From Cohaesibacter marisflavi (GTDB lineage: Bacteria > Pseudomonadota > Alphaproteobacteria > Rhizobiales > Cohaesibacteraceae), in NCBI RefSeq assembly GCF_900115225.1, contig NZ_FOVR01000009.1:1-64000 (forward strand): a stretch of DNA of 64,000 nt. Reading direction: 5' to 3'. The stretch's first letter is position 1; every line of letters begins with the position of its first letter. The translations under genes and the position numbers were made by a program. Under the pieces are notes generated by a model. The model was not told where the DNA came from and did not search any database. It saw only the letters and a program-made list of their open reading frames with translations. Of this stretch, positions 7,452 to 17,384 are shown one piece after another.

Positions 7452-10400
7452 TTATTTCTTGTTGTCCAGATTGGCCTTCAAGGCAGCCAATGCTGCAAAT
7501 GGCGAATCTGGATCTGCAACCTTCTCTGGCTTGCGAGAGGACTGATCACGTGGTTTGCCGCGGCCCTTATCGCCGCCACCAGAGCGATTGCCGCCCTTGA
7601 AACCGCCTTCAGAGCGAGGACCATTGCGCTTTCCACCCTTGCGGAAATCCTTTTGGCCATCTTTCTGCCCCTCATTACGCCCACCGGCGCGAACACCGGG
7701 CTTCTGACGCTGACCGGACCGATTCGGACGGCGATCGCCACGACCACCCGGACGCCAGATTTCAAGCCACTGCTCTTCTTCCTCTGCGGTCTCGGTCGCA
7801 GCATCTGAAGGGGTAGCTTCTGCATCTGATGAGCCATCAGCTACAGGTGTACTATCCTGTGGAGAACTTGCCTCTGCAGCCGCTTCAGCCGGAGTTTCAT
7901 CCGTTGAAGGAGCAGATTCGGCAGTCTTTTCAGCGGCCGCATCCCCATTGGAATCATCTTTGGCAGCATCCGCGTCAGCCGGTTTTGGCTCGATCTTGCG
8001 GCGCTCAACGCGATAACCCAACGACTTCAGGATGGTGGAGAAATCTTCCCCCGCACAACCCAGAAGAGACGTCATGGCAACCGTAACGGTGAAGCCACGA
8101 TCCATTACCCCTTCAGGTGGTTCAGGTGATTCCTCGGTTGGACGCCAGCTCAGGAGCGGACGAATAAGGTCTGCCAGACGCTCGAGAATATCGATGCGAA
8201 CAGCGCGCTTGCCATAGACACCAAAGCCCACGGTCTTGTAGAGCGCTGGAGAAACAGCCTCGTTGACCGGTATCGACGTACGCCCCGAAGCGGACAAGGA
8301 TGGCACCTCAACGACGCCTTCCTGATCGATCCCGCCATTATGCAGAGCCCACATCATCACCAGCAAAGTGCTGGGGGCAGGCTTCAGCAGCGCCGGAATA
8401 TAGATATGGTAGGCACCAAATCGAACTCCGAACTTGCGCAAGGAAGCACGGGCATCCTGATCCAGAGAACGCACGTCCTCCGCAACCGTCCTACGGTCCA
8501 GAATCCCAAGGTTTTCAACCAGTTGGAAAGCCAAGCCTTTGGCAATTCCATCCAATTCTTCCGTGCTGGACAGTTCAACCAGAGGCTGCAGCAGGAGATT
8601 GATATGGTTATTCAGCCAGAGGTTGATACGCGATTGGACATTTTCGAGTGCCACACCGCTTAGACCTTCATCTGCCAAGATGGTCAGACGCGGTTTCAAA
8701 ACCGTATCGCCAGCCACCATTTTGGCAATCGGGGCTCCCTGCCAACGCAGCATGCCGTCACCAGACAGCAAGAACTGATCATTGGCCGCTCCGGCTATTT
8801 TTTCCGATCTGTTTTCGAATTCGACAGACAGGACCTTCTGCGCAGCGGCATGAATGGCTTTGGCATCGTTGCCTTCGGCACTCACATCGGGCGCAAAGCG
8901 AAATCCATGCAATTGACCAACATGCTGGCCTTCTACCAGCACGTCACCGGCAGGAGTAATTTCCGCTTCGAGCATTGCTTTTTCTCTCAGACGTTTCATC
9001 AATACACTAGTGCGCCTATCCAGGAAGCGCTTGGTAAGTCGCTCATGCAGGGCGTCGGACAGACGATCCTCCACAGCTCTGGTTTTCTCTTGCCACAAAA
9101 CAGGATCATCTAGCCACCCCTTTTTGTTAGCAACAAAGGTCCAAGTGCGGATATGTGCAATTCTATTGGCGAGTGTGTCAATATCGCCATCAATTCTATC
9201 CGCATATGAAATTTGTGCAGCAAGCCATTCCTGAGACAAAGTGCCCCGCTCTTCAAGCTGCTGGAACAGCATACCAATCAATTCGGCATGATTGGTAGGC
9301 GCAATCTTGCGATAATCGGGAACTTGACACACATCCCACAGTAATTTGAGCTGATCGGGCTCATGAACCCGCCTTCGGATATCCCTGTTCTTGTATAACA
9401 GCTCCAAAGCCTGCACATCGCTGGCAGGTAAAGATCGCGTCAGACCCGGACGCCCCGGAGCGACTTCAAGCGACGCAATCAGATCGGTATAGCTCGAAAA
9501 GTCCAACAGCCGGTTACGCCATTGCAGCATCTTAATCGGTTGGAAGACATGCATCTCCAGCTGCTCGACCAGATCATCCTCAAATGGCGCGACCCGGCCC
9601 GTCACACCAAAGGTGCCATCGCGAGTGTGCCGCCCGGCACGACCCGCGATCTGGGCCAGCTCCGGCGCGGTCAGGCGTCGATGTTGGAAACCGTCAAATT
9701 TCTTCTCTGCCGCAAAGGCAATGTGATCAAGATCCAGATTGAGCCCCATACCAATCGCATCGGTTGCAATCAGATGCTCAACGTCTCCGTTCTGAAAGAG
9801 TTCCACCTGCGCGTTCCGCGTGCGCGGGCTAAGACTGCCCATAACAACCGCCGCCCCACCTCGCTGACGCCGGACAAGCTCCGCGATGGCATAGACATCA
9901 TTGACCGAGAAGGTGACAACCGCAGAGCGTCTTGGCAGGCGAGACAACTTTTTCTGCCCGATATAGGAAAGCTGTGAGAGCCTGGGACGGGAAATGATGG
10001 TCGCATGAGGTAGAAGCATCTCGATCATCGGCTTCATGGTCTCTGCGCCAAGCAGGAGCGTTTCTTCCCGTCCACGCAAATGCAGCAGCCGATCGGTAAA
10101 GACATGCCCGCGTTCGAAGTCAGACGCCAATTGCACCTCGTCAATCGCCACGAAGGCGACATCGGCCTGGGCGGGCATCGCTTCGACCGTGCAGACATGA
10201 TAGCGCGCCCCATCGGGAACGATTCGCTCTTCGCCTGTATGCAAGGCCACGAGATCCTTGCCCACCTTGTCCACCAGCTTGCCATAGACTTCGCGGGCCA
10301 GAAGGCGCAAGGGAAGCCCGATAATTCCCGAGGAATGAGCCACCATGCGCTCGATGGCCATATAGGTCTTGCCGGTATTGGTTGGCCCCAAAACAGCCGT

Positions 10401-10931
10401 TACGCGTCCCTGCGCCCCTGGATTGGAAGCCTTGCCCCCGAATTCATCGGCCCAGCCGGGCGCCCTGATGCCGAGCATCTCAGCCTGATTGGTCTTGTTC
10501 CGCGCAGAAGGGGCTGGCGCAGGCCGCACCACAGGCCTTGCAGGCTTGGCGGGTCGCTCACCCTCAAGATCTTTCGCAAATGCATCGGCAAAGGAAGACG
10601 ATCCCGTCGCATCGGACGTCGATGCCTTGGCCGTGTTTGCCTTCTTGGCTGCACTGGCCTTTGCCTTCTCTTCCATCTTGCGAAAGTCAACAGCATCGGG
10701 ATCTTCGCTCTGCCTCTTGGCCACTTGAGCGCCCTGCGAACGGGCGTGGCGCATAAGCTCCGCTTCGATGCCGGAAAATCCGCCAGCCGGATCGGCTTTC
10801 AATGCACGCTTCTTTTCCGCTGCCCGGCGGGCCTTGTCGGCCTCGGCCTTCCTGTCGAGTTCGGTTTTCAGGGATTGTCCGAATTCAGCCAGCGAAGCAA
10901 AGGGAGAATCGCTATCGTGTTTTTTGCTCAT
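7452..10931 (-). CDS. Suv3/MgpS-type superfamily 2 RNA helicase
   Basis: This 1159-residue protein has a charged N-terminal 170 residues, then a Suv3-like helicase core. Walker A is GPTNTGKT and the DEVQ box is in AIDEVQLA (motif II). Motif VI is recognisable in QIAGRAGRHTRDG. The family resembles mitochondrial Suv3, which works with exoribonucleases in RNA decay; the alphaproteobacterial version is usually about 1000-1200 residues. After the core, residues about 990-1070 are Ala/Glu/Ser-rich and about 1075-1145 are Arg/Gly/Lys-rich, an RGG-like tail likely to bind RNA. The ATG at 10931 is the natural start. It heads the helicase-S4 unit. Confidence 0.88.
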   Translation of the reverse strand: MSKKHDSDSPFASLAEFGQSLKTELDRKAEADKARRAAEKKRALKADPAGGFSGIEAELMRHARSQGAQVAKRQSEDPDAVDFRKMEEKAKASAAKKANTAKASTSDATGSSSFADAFAKDLEGERPAKPARPVVRPAPAPSARNKTNQAEMLGIRAPGWADEFGGKASNPGAQGRVTAVLGPTNTGKTYMAIERMVAHSSGIIGLPLRLLAREVYGKLVDKVGKDLVALHTGEERIVPDGARYHVCTVEAMPAQADVAFVAIDEVQLASDFERGHVFTDRLLHLRGREETLLLGAETMKPMIEMLLPHATIISRPRLSQLSYIGQKKLSRLPRRSAVVTFSVNDVYAIAELVRRQRGGAAVVMGSLSPRTRNAQVELFQNGDVEHLIATDAIGMGLNLDLDHIAFAAEKKFDGFQHRRLTAPELAQIAGRAGRHTRDGTFGVTGRVAPFEDDLVEQLEMHVFQPIKMLQWRNRLLDFSSYTDLIASLEVAPGRPGLTRSLPASDVQALELLYKNRDIRRRVHEPDQLKLLWDVCQVPDYRKIAPTNHAELIGMLFQQLEERGTLSQEWLAAQISYADRIDGDIDTLANRIAHIRTWTFVANKKGWLDDPVLWQEKTRAVEDRLSDALHERLTKRFLDRRTSVLMKRLREKAMLEAEITPAGDVLVEGQHVGQLHGFRFAPDVSAEGNDAKAIHAAAQKVLSVEFENRSEKIAGAANDQFLLSGDGMLRWQGAPIAKMVAGDTVLKPRLTILADEGLSGVALENVQSRINLWLNNHINLLLQPLVELSSTEELDGIAKGLAFQLVENLGILDRRTVAEDVRSLDQDARASLRKFGVRFGAYHIYIPALLKPAPSTLLVMMWALHNGGIDQEGVVEVPSLSASGRTSIPVNEAVSPALYKTVGFGVYGKRAVRIDILERLADLIRPLLSWRPTEESPEPPEGVMDRGFTVTVAMTSLLGCAGEDFSTILKSLGYRVERRKIEPKPADADAAKDDSNGDAAAEKTAESAPSTDETPAEAAAEASSPQDSTPVADGSSDAEATPSDAATETAEEEEQWLEIWRPGGRGDRRPNRSGQRQKPGVRAGGRNEGQKDGQKDFRKGGKRNGPRSEGGFKGGNRSGGGDKGRGKPRDQSSRKPEKVADPDSPFAALAALKANLDNKK

Positions 10932-11803
10932 GGGCCTGGCAATAGCCTATCTCTGAGCCAATCATCGTCAAATGTCGGCTCAGTCATTGTCTTAATCCAA
11001 GCGAGGTGGCAACGGCTTAAAGCTTCGCCAACCCATTTCACGTCAGATAGTGGCCCAAACGCCTAAACGCAACAACAAAGCACCAAGTCACATCTGCTTG
11101 ACCAATATCATGACAACAATTCACCCCATCCGCAACGGTCACGCGCATCTGCAGGCTTGACGAAGCCCTATTGGTAAAAACAATTACCCGCCGAGGCAAA
11201 TTAATAATTAGAACGAGTCTGGAACGAATCATGGCCGAATCGGCGACTCCCGCAGATTCCTATTTTGTTCTCAACAGATCTGGATGACATTTTTACGTCA
11301 GCCACTAAATCTGGTGCCGCCCAAATTTCAGATGCGAACAGGGCTTGAAATTCCTTAACCCGAGCCTTCGGAATTTTTAATCAAGACGCTCCAATATGAA
11401 ACAAACCCGCTTTTTCAATCCATTAAACAGATGGGCCCGCCGCCATGGCTGCTGTTAACCATTTGAACGCAGCCTGAACAAAATCAGCACGAATCGGCTA
11501 TGTACGCATGTTTTTGATTTGTTCTCACCAAATATACACAGAAAGAGAGATTGGTTACCATATCTAGTGATGCCCCCACAGCATCAAGACTATGAGATAT
11601 GGGCCTGTCGCAGCTTCGTTAAGACATTTTCCCGGAATGAGACACTTATGCAGGATTCCGCCAAAAGTCCGTTCGCAAATTGCAAACAGCCGGCTCCGGC
11701 CTTGTTGGCCACCAACAGCTTTAGCATTGATCTTAGGCTTTGAACTCAGGCAATAAAAAAGGGGCCCCAAGGCCCCTTGCACTCAATTCATATTGAAGAC
11801 CAT
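10932..11803. other. 872-bp region without a supported gene
   Basis: Several short frames occur here on both strands, but none has a recognisable domain, a good ribosome binding site or consistent codon use. The left part must hold the helicase promoter. A terminator for the DUF3108 gene lies at 11755-11778. I see no tRNA, repeat array or known RNA in the rest. Confidence 0.5.
11755..11778 (-). terminator. Terminator after the DUF3108 gene
   Basis: On the minus strand AAGGGGCC (11778-11771) pairs with GGCCCCTT (11766-11759), loop TTGG, followed by a T run. It begins 26 bases beyond the stop codon. Confidence 0.88.
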
Positions 11804-12670
11804 CTATTTGATGGTCAACTCCCGCGCTGACAACACCATGCGTCCAACCATCGTGCCGATCTGCAGCCTGTAGACGGCCACCACGGGTTCATCACCAACA
11901 GGAACGAACCAGGCTTCCAGATCCTTGTTCTCTTCCATATATTTGGTGCTCTTCTTGTTCGGGCGATGCCCAGCCACAAACCGGATGCGGGCACCACAGA
12001 CCGTTGCCGGGCCAGAATAGGCATTCTTGCGCGACGAGCGGATCTCTTTGGTTTCCTTGTAGAACAGCTCGATATTATAGCGCCAGCGGCCATCGAACAT
12101 GCGTACCGTGCGATTGCAGACAGACTTTCCGACCCTGTGCTTGTTGGAGCGCACTGACATCAACAGGCCGCTCAGCGGATCGACAATACCGCGCGTATGC
12201 ACACGCCGCAGCGGAATACGGTCCGAATGTTTAGAGAGCGGTGGAGAGGCGGAAAAATCACTCACATTGCCCGACCGCATCGCGATCTGAACAATATTGT
12301 GGATCTTGTCTTCCTTGGAATTGAGGGCATACATGGAGGGCAACATGCGATCGCCACGGAAAGAGCCCTCACTGACAGCCCGCCCCTTGCTATCGATAAA
12401 CAGGCGCGAGATACCAGACGTCTTGGCAAAAGCATCGATGGAATAGCGGTGCCCTTTAACCGAGGCCTCCACCGAGCCGCTTCCAACAGGGATGCCCGCA
12501 ATGGAAATGGCAAATTTCGCATCGATGTCCGTGGCTTGGGCCTGAGGCGCAAAGGCAGCAAAGCCCAGCGCAGCACCGGCAATAGCCACTGCGCGCAAGG
12601 GCACCGTCCATTTTGCGGCCCCAGCTGGAAAATTTTTGCCAAGTGAGGTCATGCGTTTTCGTTCAAGCAT
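11804..12670 (-). CDS. DUF3108-family secreted protein
   Basis: The 288-residue protein has an N-terminal signal segment (hydrophobic run ending AQAT) and then a DUF3108 beta-rich domain covering most of the chain, with the features YSIDAFAKTSG and a paired cysteine region (CNRT, VCGAR). Such proteins are found in the periplasm or outer membrane of Gram-negatives; their function is not known. I chose ATG at 12670, 5 bases after GGGGA. A TTG at 12682 and an ATG at 12652 are alternatives. It is divergent from rpmB, as in many Hyphomicrobiales. Confidence 0.8.
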   Translation of the reverse strand: MLERKRMTSLGKNFPAGAAKWTVPLRAVAIAGAALGFAAFAPQAQATDIDAKFAISIAGIPVGSGSVEASVKGHRYSIDAFAKTSGISRLFIDSKGRAVSEGSFRGDRMLPSMYALNSKEDKIHNIVQIAMRSGNVSDFSASPPLSKHSDRIPLRRVHTRGIVDPLSGLLMSVRSNKHRVGKSVCNRTVRMFDGRWRYNIELFYKETKEIRSSRKNAYSGPATVCGARIRFVAGHRPNKKSTKYMEENKDLEAWFVPVGDEPVVAVYRLQIGTMVGRMVLSARELTIK

Positions 12671-13189
12671 GGTTTTCCCCAAACACCCTAAAATCTACAG
12701 CCCGGTTGTCTTATTGAACAATTCGGCTTTGTTGACCAATTGGATTTGATGACAATCTGTCCCCAGCCCTGAGAAACAAAGCGGTGCCAATAGACCAATC
12801 ACCAGATATCTCTGTCCCACTCTCACTGAATATGGTTAACAAATTACAATCACGCGTCCTACGCAAAGTTCGGTATAAGAAAAGTGACCGGGAACTGCGC
12901 TACTTATGCAACGCTACACACAAGTCTGCAGCGCATCCGCTCAACAAGAGCGTGCATAATGAAGCGCAATCGCCTATTGAAAACCAACAATGGCGCAGGG
13001 GTTATTCGCAAAATAAGTCAGAATCTTGAAAAGAACACGCGAAACCACCCAGAAATGCTTGACGAGCGGCGCAAGGATCACTATACCGAGGCAACTTTCC
13101 GCCGTCGAGCATCCTAGCAAAACGGCAGAACACAGAACAGAAAATGAGCGGGCGCCATTGGCGTCCTACTAATTTGTGAGGGATTTTCC
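12671..13189. other. Intergenic region between the DUF3108 gene and rpmB
   Basis: This 519-bp divergent interval must contain promoters for both genes. Short frames here have no support. I see no clear regulator palindrome; the rpmB ribosome binding site GTGAGGGAT lies just before 13190. Confidence 0.5.
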
Positions 13190-13480
13190 ATGGCACGTCG
13201 CTGTGAACTGACCGGCAAAGGCGTTCAGTCCGGTAACAATGTCAGCCACGCAAAAAACAGAACCCGCCGTCGCTTTCTGCCAAATCTGGTGAATGTGACT
13301 CTGCTGAGCGATACACTCGGCACAGGTTTCAAGATGCGCGTCAGCGCTCACGCTTTGCGTTCTGTTGAACATCGTGGCGGCCTTGACGCTTTCCTGGCCA
13401 AAGCCAAAGAAGCAGATCTGTCAGCCAATGCGCAGCTGATCAAAAAGAAAATTGAAAAAGCACAGGTTGCTGCATCTTAA
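13190..13480 (+). CDS. rpmB: 50S ribosomal protein L28
   Basis: The 96-residue basic protein starts [20 protein letters not shown], the signature of bacterial L28, and has the [10 protein letters not shown] rRNA-binding segment. The C-terminal Lys-rich helix is typical of alphaproteobacterial L28, which is longer than the 78-residue E. coli form. The gene stands alone, with a terminator 45 bases downstream. Confidence 0.97.
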   Translation: MARRCELTGKGVQSGNNVSHAKNRTRRRFLPNLVNVTLLSDTLGTGFKMRVSAHALRSVEHRGGLDAFLAKAKEADLSANAQLIKKKIEKAQVAAS

Positions 13481-13525
13481 TGCAGTTTCGGATTAGTCCG
13501 AAAATCTGGCTTGATCGTTAAGAAG

Positions 13526-13549
13526 CAGCGCCTCTTTTGGCGCTGTTTT
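13526..13549 (+). terminator. Terminator after rpmB
   Basis: CAGCGCC (13526-13532) pairs with GGCGCTG (13539-13545) around loop TCTTTT, then TTTT. Confidence 0.85.
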
Positions 13550-13610
13550 CATATCCAACGCTGCTTTGGGCTATTCTCCCATTCGCGGCCAACATCAAGG
13601 AGGGTGACAT

Positions 13611-14246
13611 ATGGTTGCTACTCGTAAAACCCTTGGCCTTTCCGTTCTGGCCATGGTGGGCGTCGTTGCTGCGTCCAACTATCTCGTTCAATTCCCGTTC
13701 AAACCGTTTGGCCTGCAGGATCTGTTGACCTGGGGTGCCTTCACCTATCCGATGGCGTTTCTGGTAACCGACCTGACCAACCGCAAATGCGGCTCCAGGA
13801 ATGCACGCATAGTGGTCGCCGCCGGTTTTGCCATCGCGGTTCTGATCTCTATCTGGCTTGCCACCCCGCGCATTGCCATAGCATCCGGCTCAGCCTTTCT
13901 GGTCGCCCAACTGCTCGATATCACGGTCTTCAACCGTCTGCGCCGCAACAGCTGGTGGAAAGCCCCGCTGGCTTCTTCCTTCTTCGGTTCGGTTCTCGAC
14001 ACGGTGATCTTTTTCGGCTTCAGCTTTGCTGCGTCCTTTGCCTTTCTTGATACAAGCTTTGGCATGACACCGGATGTCTTCCCGACAGAAGCCTCTTCTC
14101 TGCTGAGCCTTGGCCTGATTGATGCGCCGCGCTGGGTCAGCTGGGCAATCGTCGATTATTCCTGCAAGATGTTTGTCGCACTCCTGATGCTGGCGCCTTA
14201 CAGATTGCTGCTCAGCCGTCAGGACGCTCTGCCAGCAACCGCTTGA
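13611..14246 (+). CDS. Queuosine precursor transporter (VUT/YhhQ family)
   Basis: The 211-residue membrane protein belongs to the VUT/ECF-related family that imports queuosine precursors such as preQ0 or preQ1. It has about six membrane helices and the family features FTYPMAFLVTDLTNRKCG (residues 43-60), ASFFGSVLDTVIFF and the C-terminal VDYSCKM. The start ATG has a strong AAGGAGGG ribosome binding site. The gene is separated from rpmB by a terminator and has its own terminator. I could not recognise a preQ1 riboswitch in the 60-base leader. Confidence 0.9.
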   Translation: MVATRKTLGLSVLAMVGVVAASNYLVQFPFKPFGLQDLLTWGAFTYPMAFLVTDLTNRKCGSRNARIVVAAGFAIAVLISIWLATPRIAIASGSAFLVAQLLDITVFNRLRRNSWWKAPLASSFFGSVLDTVIFFGFSFAASFAFLDTSFGMTPDVFPTEASSLLSLGLIDAPRWVSWAIVDYSCKMFVALLMLAPYRLLLSRQDALPATA

Positions 14247-14281
14247 AAGAAGCGGGAGTAAGAATAGAACCCCATCCATGC

Positions 14282-14312
14282 AAAAAGCCGGTCAATTCCA
14301 GACCGGCTTTTT
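14282..14312. terminator. Bidirectional terminator
   Basis: AAAAAGCCGGTC (14282-14293) pairs perfectly with GACCGGCTTTTT (14301-14312), loop of 7. It lies between two convergent genes and has A and T runs suited to both. Confidence 0.88.
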
Positions 14313-14368
14313 CTATATCCCTTACCGTCATTGTCACCCGTTGTCAGCCATGTTTGCTTACATACGGG

Positions 14369-15433
14369 TTAGCGATTCGCAGGCAGACGAAACTGCAACA
14401 ACAGTGTGCTCTGTAGAAAATTGAAATTATCATCAGACATGAGCGTAATCAGATTGTCTCCCGCCCCGCCCATCGGCTGAATATCCAGCGCTTCCATGTT
14501 ATCCATACCATCGCCCAGATTGGCGCGGAACAGCAAATCGGTGTGAGCGATCGGTCCGGCCTGGAAGTCCTCTGCCCGCACCCGCCGCATTTGCACGACG
14601 AGCCCACCCAGAATGGAAAAATTCCGCTCAAGAATAACGAGGTCACCCTCTTGGGTGAAATCCGCATCCGCAGCCAGCAATTCCCCGGACTGAGGCAATG
14701 AGAAAGCCAGTGGAGCCCCTGCACCAACAATCCAGCCCAAGATGCGTCCATTCTTCGGCTTCTCGGAAAGAACCACAAAACCTCCGGCAAAAGGGTGTCC
14801 GTCGGGAATGGTCGCGATGGACTCCAGCCCCCGGTTGGCCTGATTGGCTTCACCGATCTCGCGCGACAAGGGAAGATGTCCCTCAAGCCGAAACAATTCG
14901 TTACCCTTGAGGCTATAGCGTGTCACCCGCGTCTCGCCCTCAAAGCTCACGAAGGCCTCACCGCCCTTGATCGCAAGTCCTTCGGAATCCCTGCGCCATC
15001 TTGGTAGCTCGACGCCGACACCGGGCAAGGGACGTATGGACGTATCCGCAAGCGTGATGGGGCGTTCCCCCTCACGGACAAGACGGGCAGACAGAACACT
15101 GCCCCTGTCACTGATCGCCAGAAAATGATCTGGATCCACGAAGGCAAGACCGGAAAAGCCACCAAAGGTCGGCTCATCGCTGGAAAGCGTGAGGCCACCA
15201 AGCCATTCCAACTGACCATAGGTTGTCCGCCCTGAAGAAAACCGCCCGAGACGGTCGATAATCTGGGCAGAAACATCAATGGCAATGCTGCTCGGCGCAG
15301 CCTTGGGCAACGCCTCCATAGGGGCCGTGTGCCCTTGCACAGAAAGGCTGGTCGCAATGGTCACCAAAATAGAAAAGCAGACTGACAATCGCAGTCTGCT
15401 TTTACTGAATAAGCCGGTCTTGCTGGACTGCAT
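14369..15433 (-). CDS. Esterase-like/phytase-like beta-propeller secreted protein
   Basis: The 354-residue protein has a signal peptide (hydrophobic run LSVCFSILVTIATSLSVQG) and an esterase-like activity of phytase domain (PF13449 type), seen in EWLGGLTLSSDEPTFGGFSG, RDSEGLAIKGG, LESIATIPDG and the C-terminal DGMDNMEALDIQ/LMSDDNFN. The substrate is unknown. I place the start at ATG 15433, directly after the cobT stop (4 bases apart) and behind AGGAGG; an earlier frame start at 15487 would overlap cobT. It is probably the last gene of a cobS-cobT unit although not a B12 gene. Confidence 0.83.
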   Translation of the reverse strand: MQSSKTGLFSKSRLRLSVCFSILVTIATSLSVQGHTAPMEALPKAAPSSIAIDVSAQIIDRLGRFSSGRTTYGQLEWLGGLTLSSDEPTFGGFSGLAFVDPDHFLAISDRGSVLSARLVREGERPITLADTSIRPLPGVGVELPRWRRDSEGLAIKGGEAFVSFEGETRVTRYSLKGNELFRLEGHLPLSREIGEANQANRGLESIATIPDGHPFAGGFVVLSEKPKNGRILGWIVGAGAPLAFSLPQSGELLAADADFTQEGDLVILERNFSILGGLVVQMRRVRAEDFQAGPIAHTDLLFRANLGDGMDNMEALDIQPMGGAGDNLITLMSDDNFNFLQSTLLLQFRLPANR

Positions 15434-15437
15434 GCCC

Positions 15438-17333
15438 TTACCGCCTCCTGAGGCGACGCGACGGTGCATGGGGTTCCTGAGACACATTCTCGTCGAACAA
15501 TTCCGCCAGCTTTTCGGTCATGGCGCCGCCAAGCTCTTCGGCATCGATGATCGTCAACGCACGCTTGTAATAGCGTGTCACATCATGGCCGATACCAATC
15601 GCCAACAAATTGACCGGAGAACGTGTTTCAATCTCTTCGATCACTTCGCGCAGATGCTTCTCAAGATAGGTGCCTGCATTGACGGACAGGGTGGAATCAT
15701 CGACCGGTGCCCCGTCCGAGATCATCATCAGAATCTTGCGCTGTTCAGGCCGCATCAGCAAACGCTTGTGCGCCCAATCCAGAGCCTCCCCGTCGATATT
15801 TTCCTTAAGAAGACCTTCACGCATCATAAGGCCCAGATTGCGCCGCGACCGGCGCCATGGACTATCGGCAGACTTGTAGATGATGTGGCGCAAATCATTC
15901 AGACGCCCCGGATTGGCAGGCTTGTCAGCCTTCAGCCACGCCTCGCGGGATTGACCGCCCTTCCAGGCCTTGGTCGTAAAGCCAAGGATCTCGACCTTCA
16001 CATTGCACCGTTCCAGCGTGCGCGCCAGAATATCGGCACAGACAGCAGCAATGGAGATCGGACGCCCACGCATAGAGCCCGAATTATCCAGCAGCAGGGT
16101 CACAACCGTGTCGCGGAATTCAGTCTCCTGCTCCCATTTGAAAGAGAGCGGCCGCATGGGATCGGTGACGACGCGGGTCAGCCTTGCGGTATCCAGCAGG
16201 CCTTCTTCCAGATCGAAATCCCAGCCGCGATTCTGCTGAGCCAAAAGCCGGCGCTGCAAACGGTTGGCCAGACGGGCAACAACCTGATGCATATTCTGCA
16301 ATTGCTTGTCCAGATGTCCGCGCAAGCGATCCAGCTCGGCCTGCTCGCACAATTCCTCGGCATGAATGACCTCATCAAAGGCACGGGTAAACACCTTGTA
16401 GCCCTTGTCCGGTTCATTCTTGCCATAGTCCGGTGGCATGACGGATTCGCCGGTATCATCGCCATCCAGCTCATCAAAGTCATCCATGTCCTGACTGAGC
16501 TGCTCGTCAGCCTCGGACTGGCCACCTTCAAGATCGTCGGCACCGGCTTCTGCCTGTTGCTGTTCTTCCTGCTCACCGCCTTCGGCATCTTCGGAATTGT
16601 TGCTGCTATCAGCATTTTCTTCCGCGCCATTGTCGGTGTCGTCAGCATTCTCTTCGCTGTCTTCAGCCTCACCGCCAAGATCATCGGCCACATCGAGATC
16701 CGCCAGAACCCGCCGCAGATGCCGTGCAAATTTGGTCTGGTCGAGCATATCCTCGCCGATAGTGTCCAGACTGTCGCCAGCGGTCTCTTCCACCCAGCCG
16801 CGCCATTGCTCCACCAGATGATGGGCAGAATCAGGAATTGGCGCGCCGGTCAACTTCTCGCGCACCAAGAGGGACAACACATGATCAAGCGGCGCTTCTT
16901 CCACACGGGAGGAATCGCCACTAACAAAGCGGCTGTAGCGGTCTTCGAGCATGGCAGAGACATTTTGCGCCAATCCCGCCATCTGTTGGGAGCCGATGGC
17001 TTCCACGCGCGCTTGCTCAACGGCATCAAAAACACCGCGTGCCCTTGCCCCATCCGGAGCAAGCTTGGCATGCACCCGCGGATCATGGCAGGCCACACGC
17101 ATGGCCAGACTGTCCGCCTGTCCACGCAGAATTGCCGCCTTTTCCTTGGTCAGCGCACGCGGCGGTTCAGGCAGGCGAGCCTGCCCGTTGATCAGCATCG
17201 GGCGGTCCGCCGAAAAATGCACATCCAACTCGACGGGCCCGGCAATCGCCTTGAGCGTACCGCCCACCGATTGCTTGAACCGTTCGTTTGGATCAACAGA
17301 TCCGCCCAGTTTGGATGAAGACTTGCTCGACAT
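15438..17333 (-). CDS. cobT: Cobaltochelatase subunit CobT
   Basis: CobT (631 residues) forms the large ring complex with CobS that drives ATP-dependent cobalt insertion by CobN into hydrogenobyrinate a,c-diamide in the aerobic B12 pathway. The N-terminal ~200 residues are typical CobT, residues about 215-320 are extremely acidic (Glu/Asp/Gln tracts), and the C-terminal ~220 residues are a von Willebrand A domain with the MIDAS motif DNSGSM near residue 410. The length matches the family. A long open frame on the opposite strand here is a by-product of codon bias. cobS lies 52 bases upstream; cobN is not in the window. Confidence 0.95.
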   Translation of the reverse strand: MSSKSSSKLGGSVDPNERFKQSVGGTLKAIAGPVELDVHFSADRPMLINGQARLPEPPRALTKEKAAILRGQADSLAMRVACHDPRVHAKLAPDGARARGVFDAVEQARVEAIGSQQMAGLAQNVSAMLEDRYSRFVSGDSSRVEEAPLDHVLSLLVREKLTGAPIPDSAHHLVEQWRGWVEETAGDSLDTIGEDMLDQTKFARHLRRVLADLDVADDLGGEAEDSEENADDTDNGAEENADSSNNSEDAEGGEQEEQQQAEAGADDLEGGQSEADEQLSQDMDDFDELDGDDTGESVMPPDYGKNEPDKGYKVFTRAFDEVIHAEELCEQAELDRLRGHLDKQLQNMHQVVARLANRLQRRLLAQQNRGWDFDLEEGLLDTARLTRVVTDPMRPLSFKWEQETEFRDTVVTLLLDNSGSMRGRPISIAAVCADILARTLERCNVKVEILGFTTKAWKGGQSREAWLKADKPANPGRLNDLRHIIYKSADSPWRRSRRNLGLMMREGLLKENIDGEALDWAHKRLLMRPEQRKILMMISDGAPVDDSTLSVNAGTYLEKHLREVIEEIETRSPVNLLAIGIGHDVTRYYKRALTIIDAEELGGAMTEKLAELFDENVSQEPHAPSRRLRRR

Positions 17334-17384
17334 GCCTTGTTATTCCTGCCTGTTCCCTCTTGATCGATGCAGTGACGACAAGCC

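Noticed and set aside
10080-11066. 328-codon plus-strand frame opposite the helicase N terminus
   Set aside because: Antisense to the helicase Walker A and DEVQ region; no ribosome binding site or domain.
15279-17318. 679-codon open frame on the plus strand opposite cobT
   Set aside because: It is antisense to the well supported cobT and has no domain; the acidic Glu/Asp codons of cobT read as Phe/Leu/Ser-rich sequence on the other strand.
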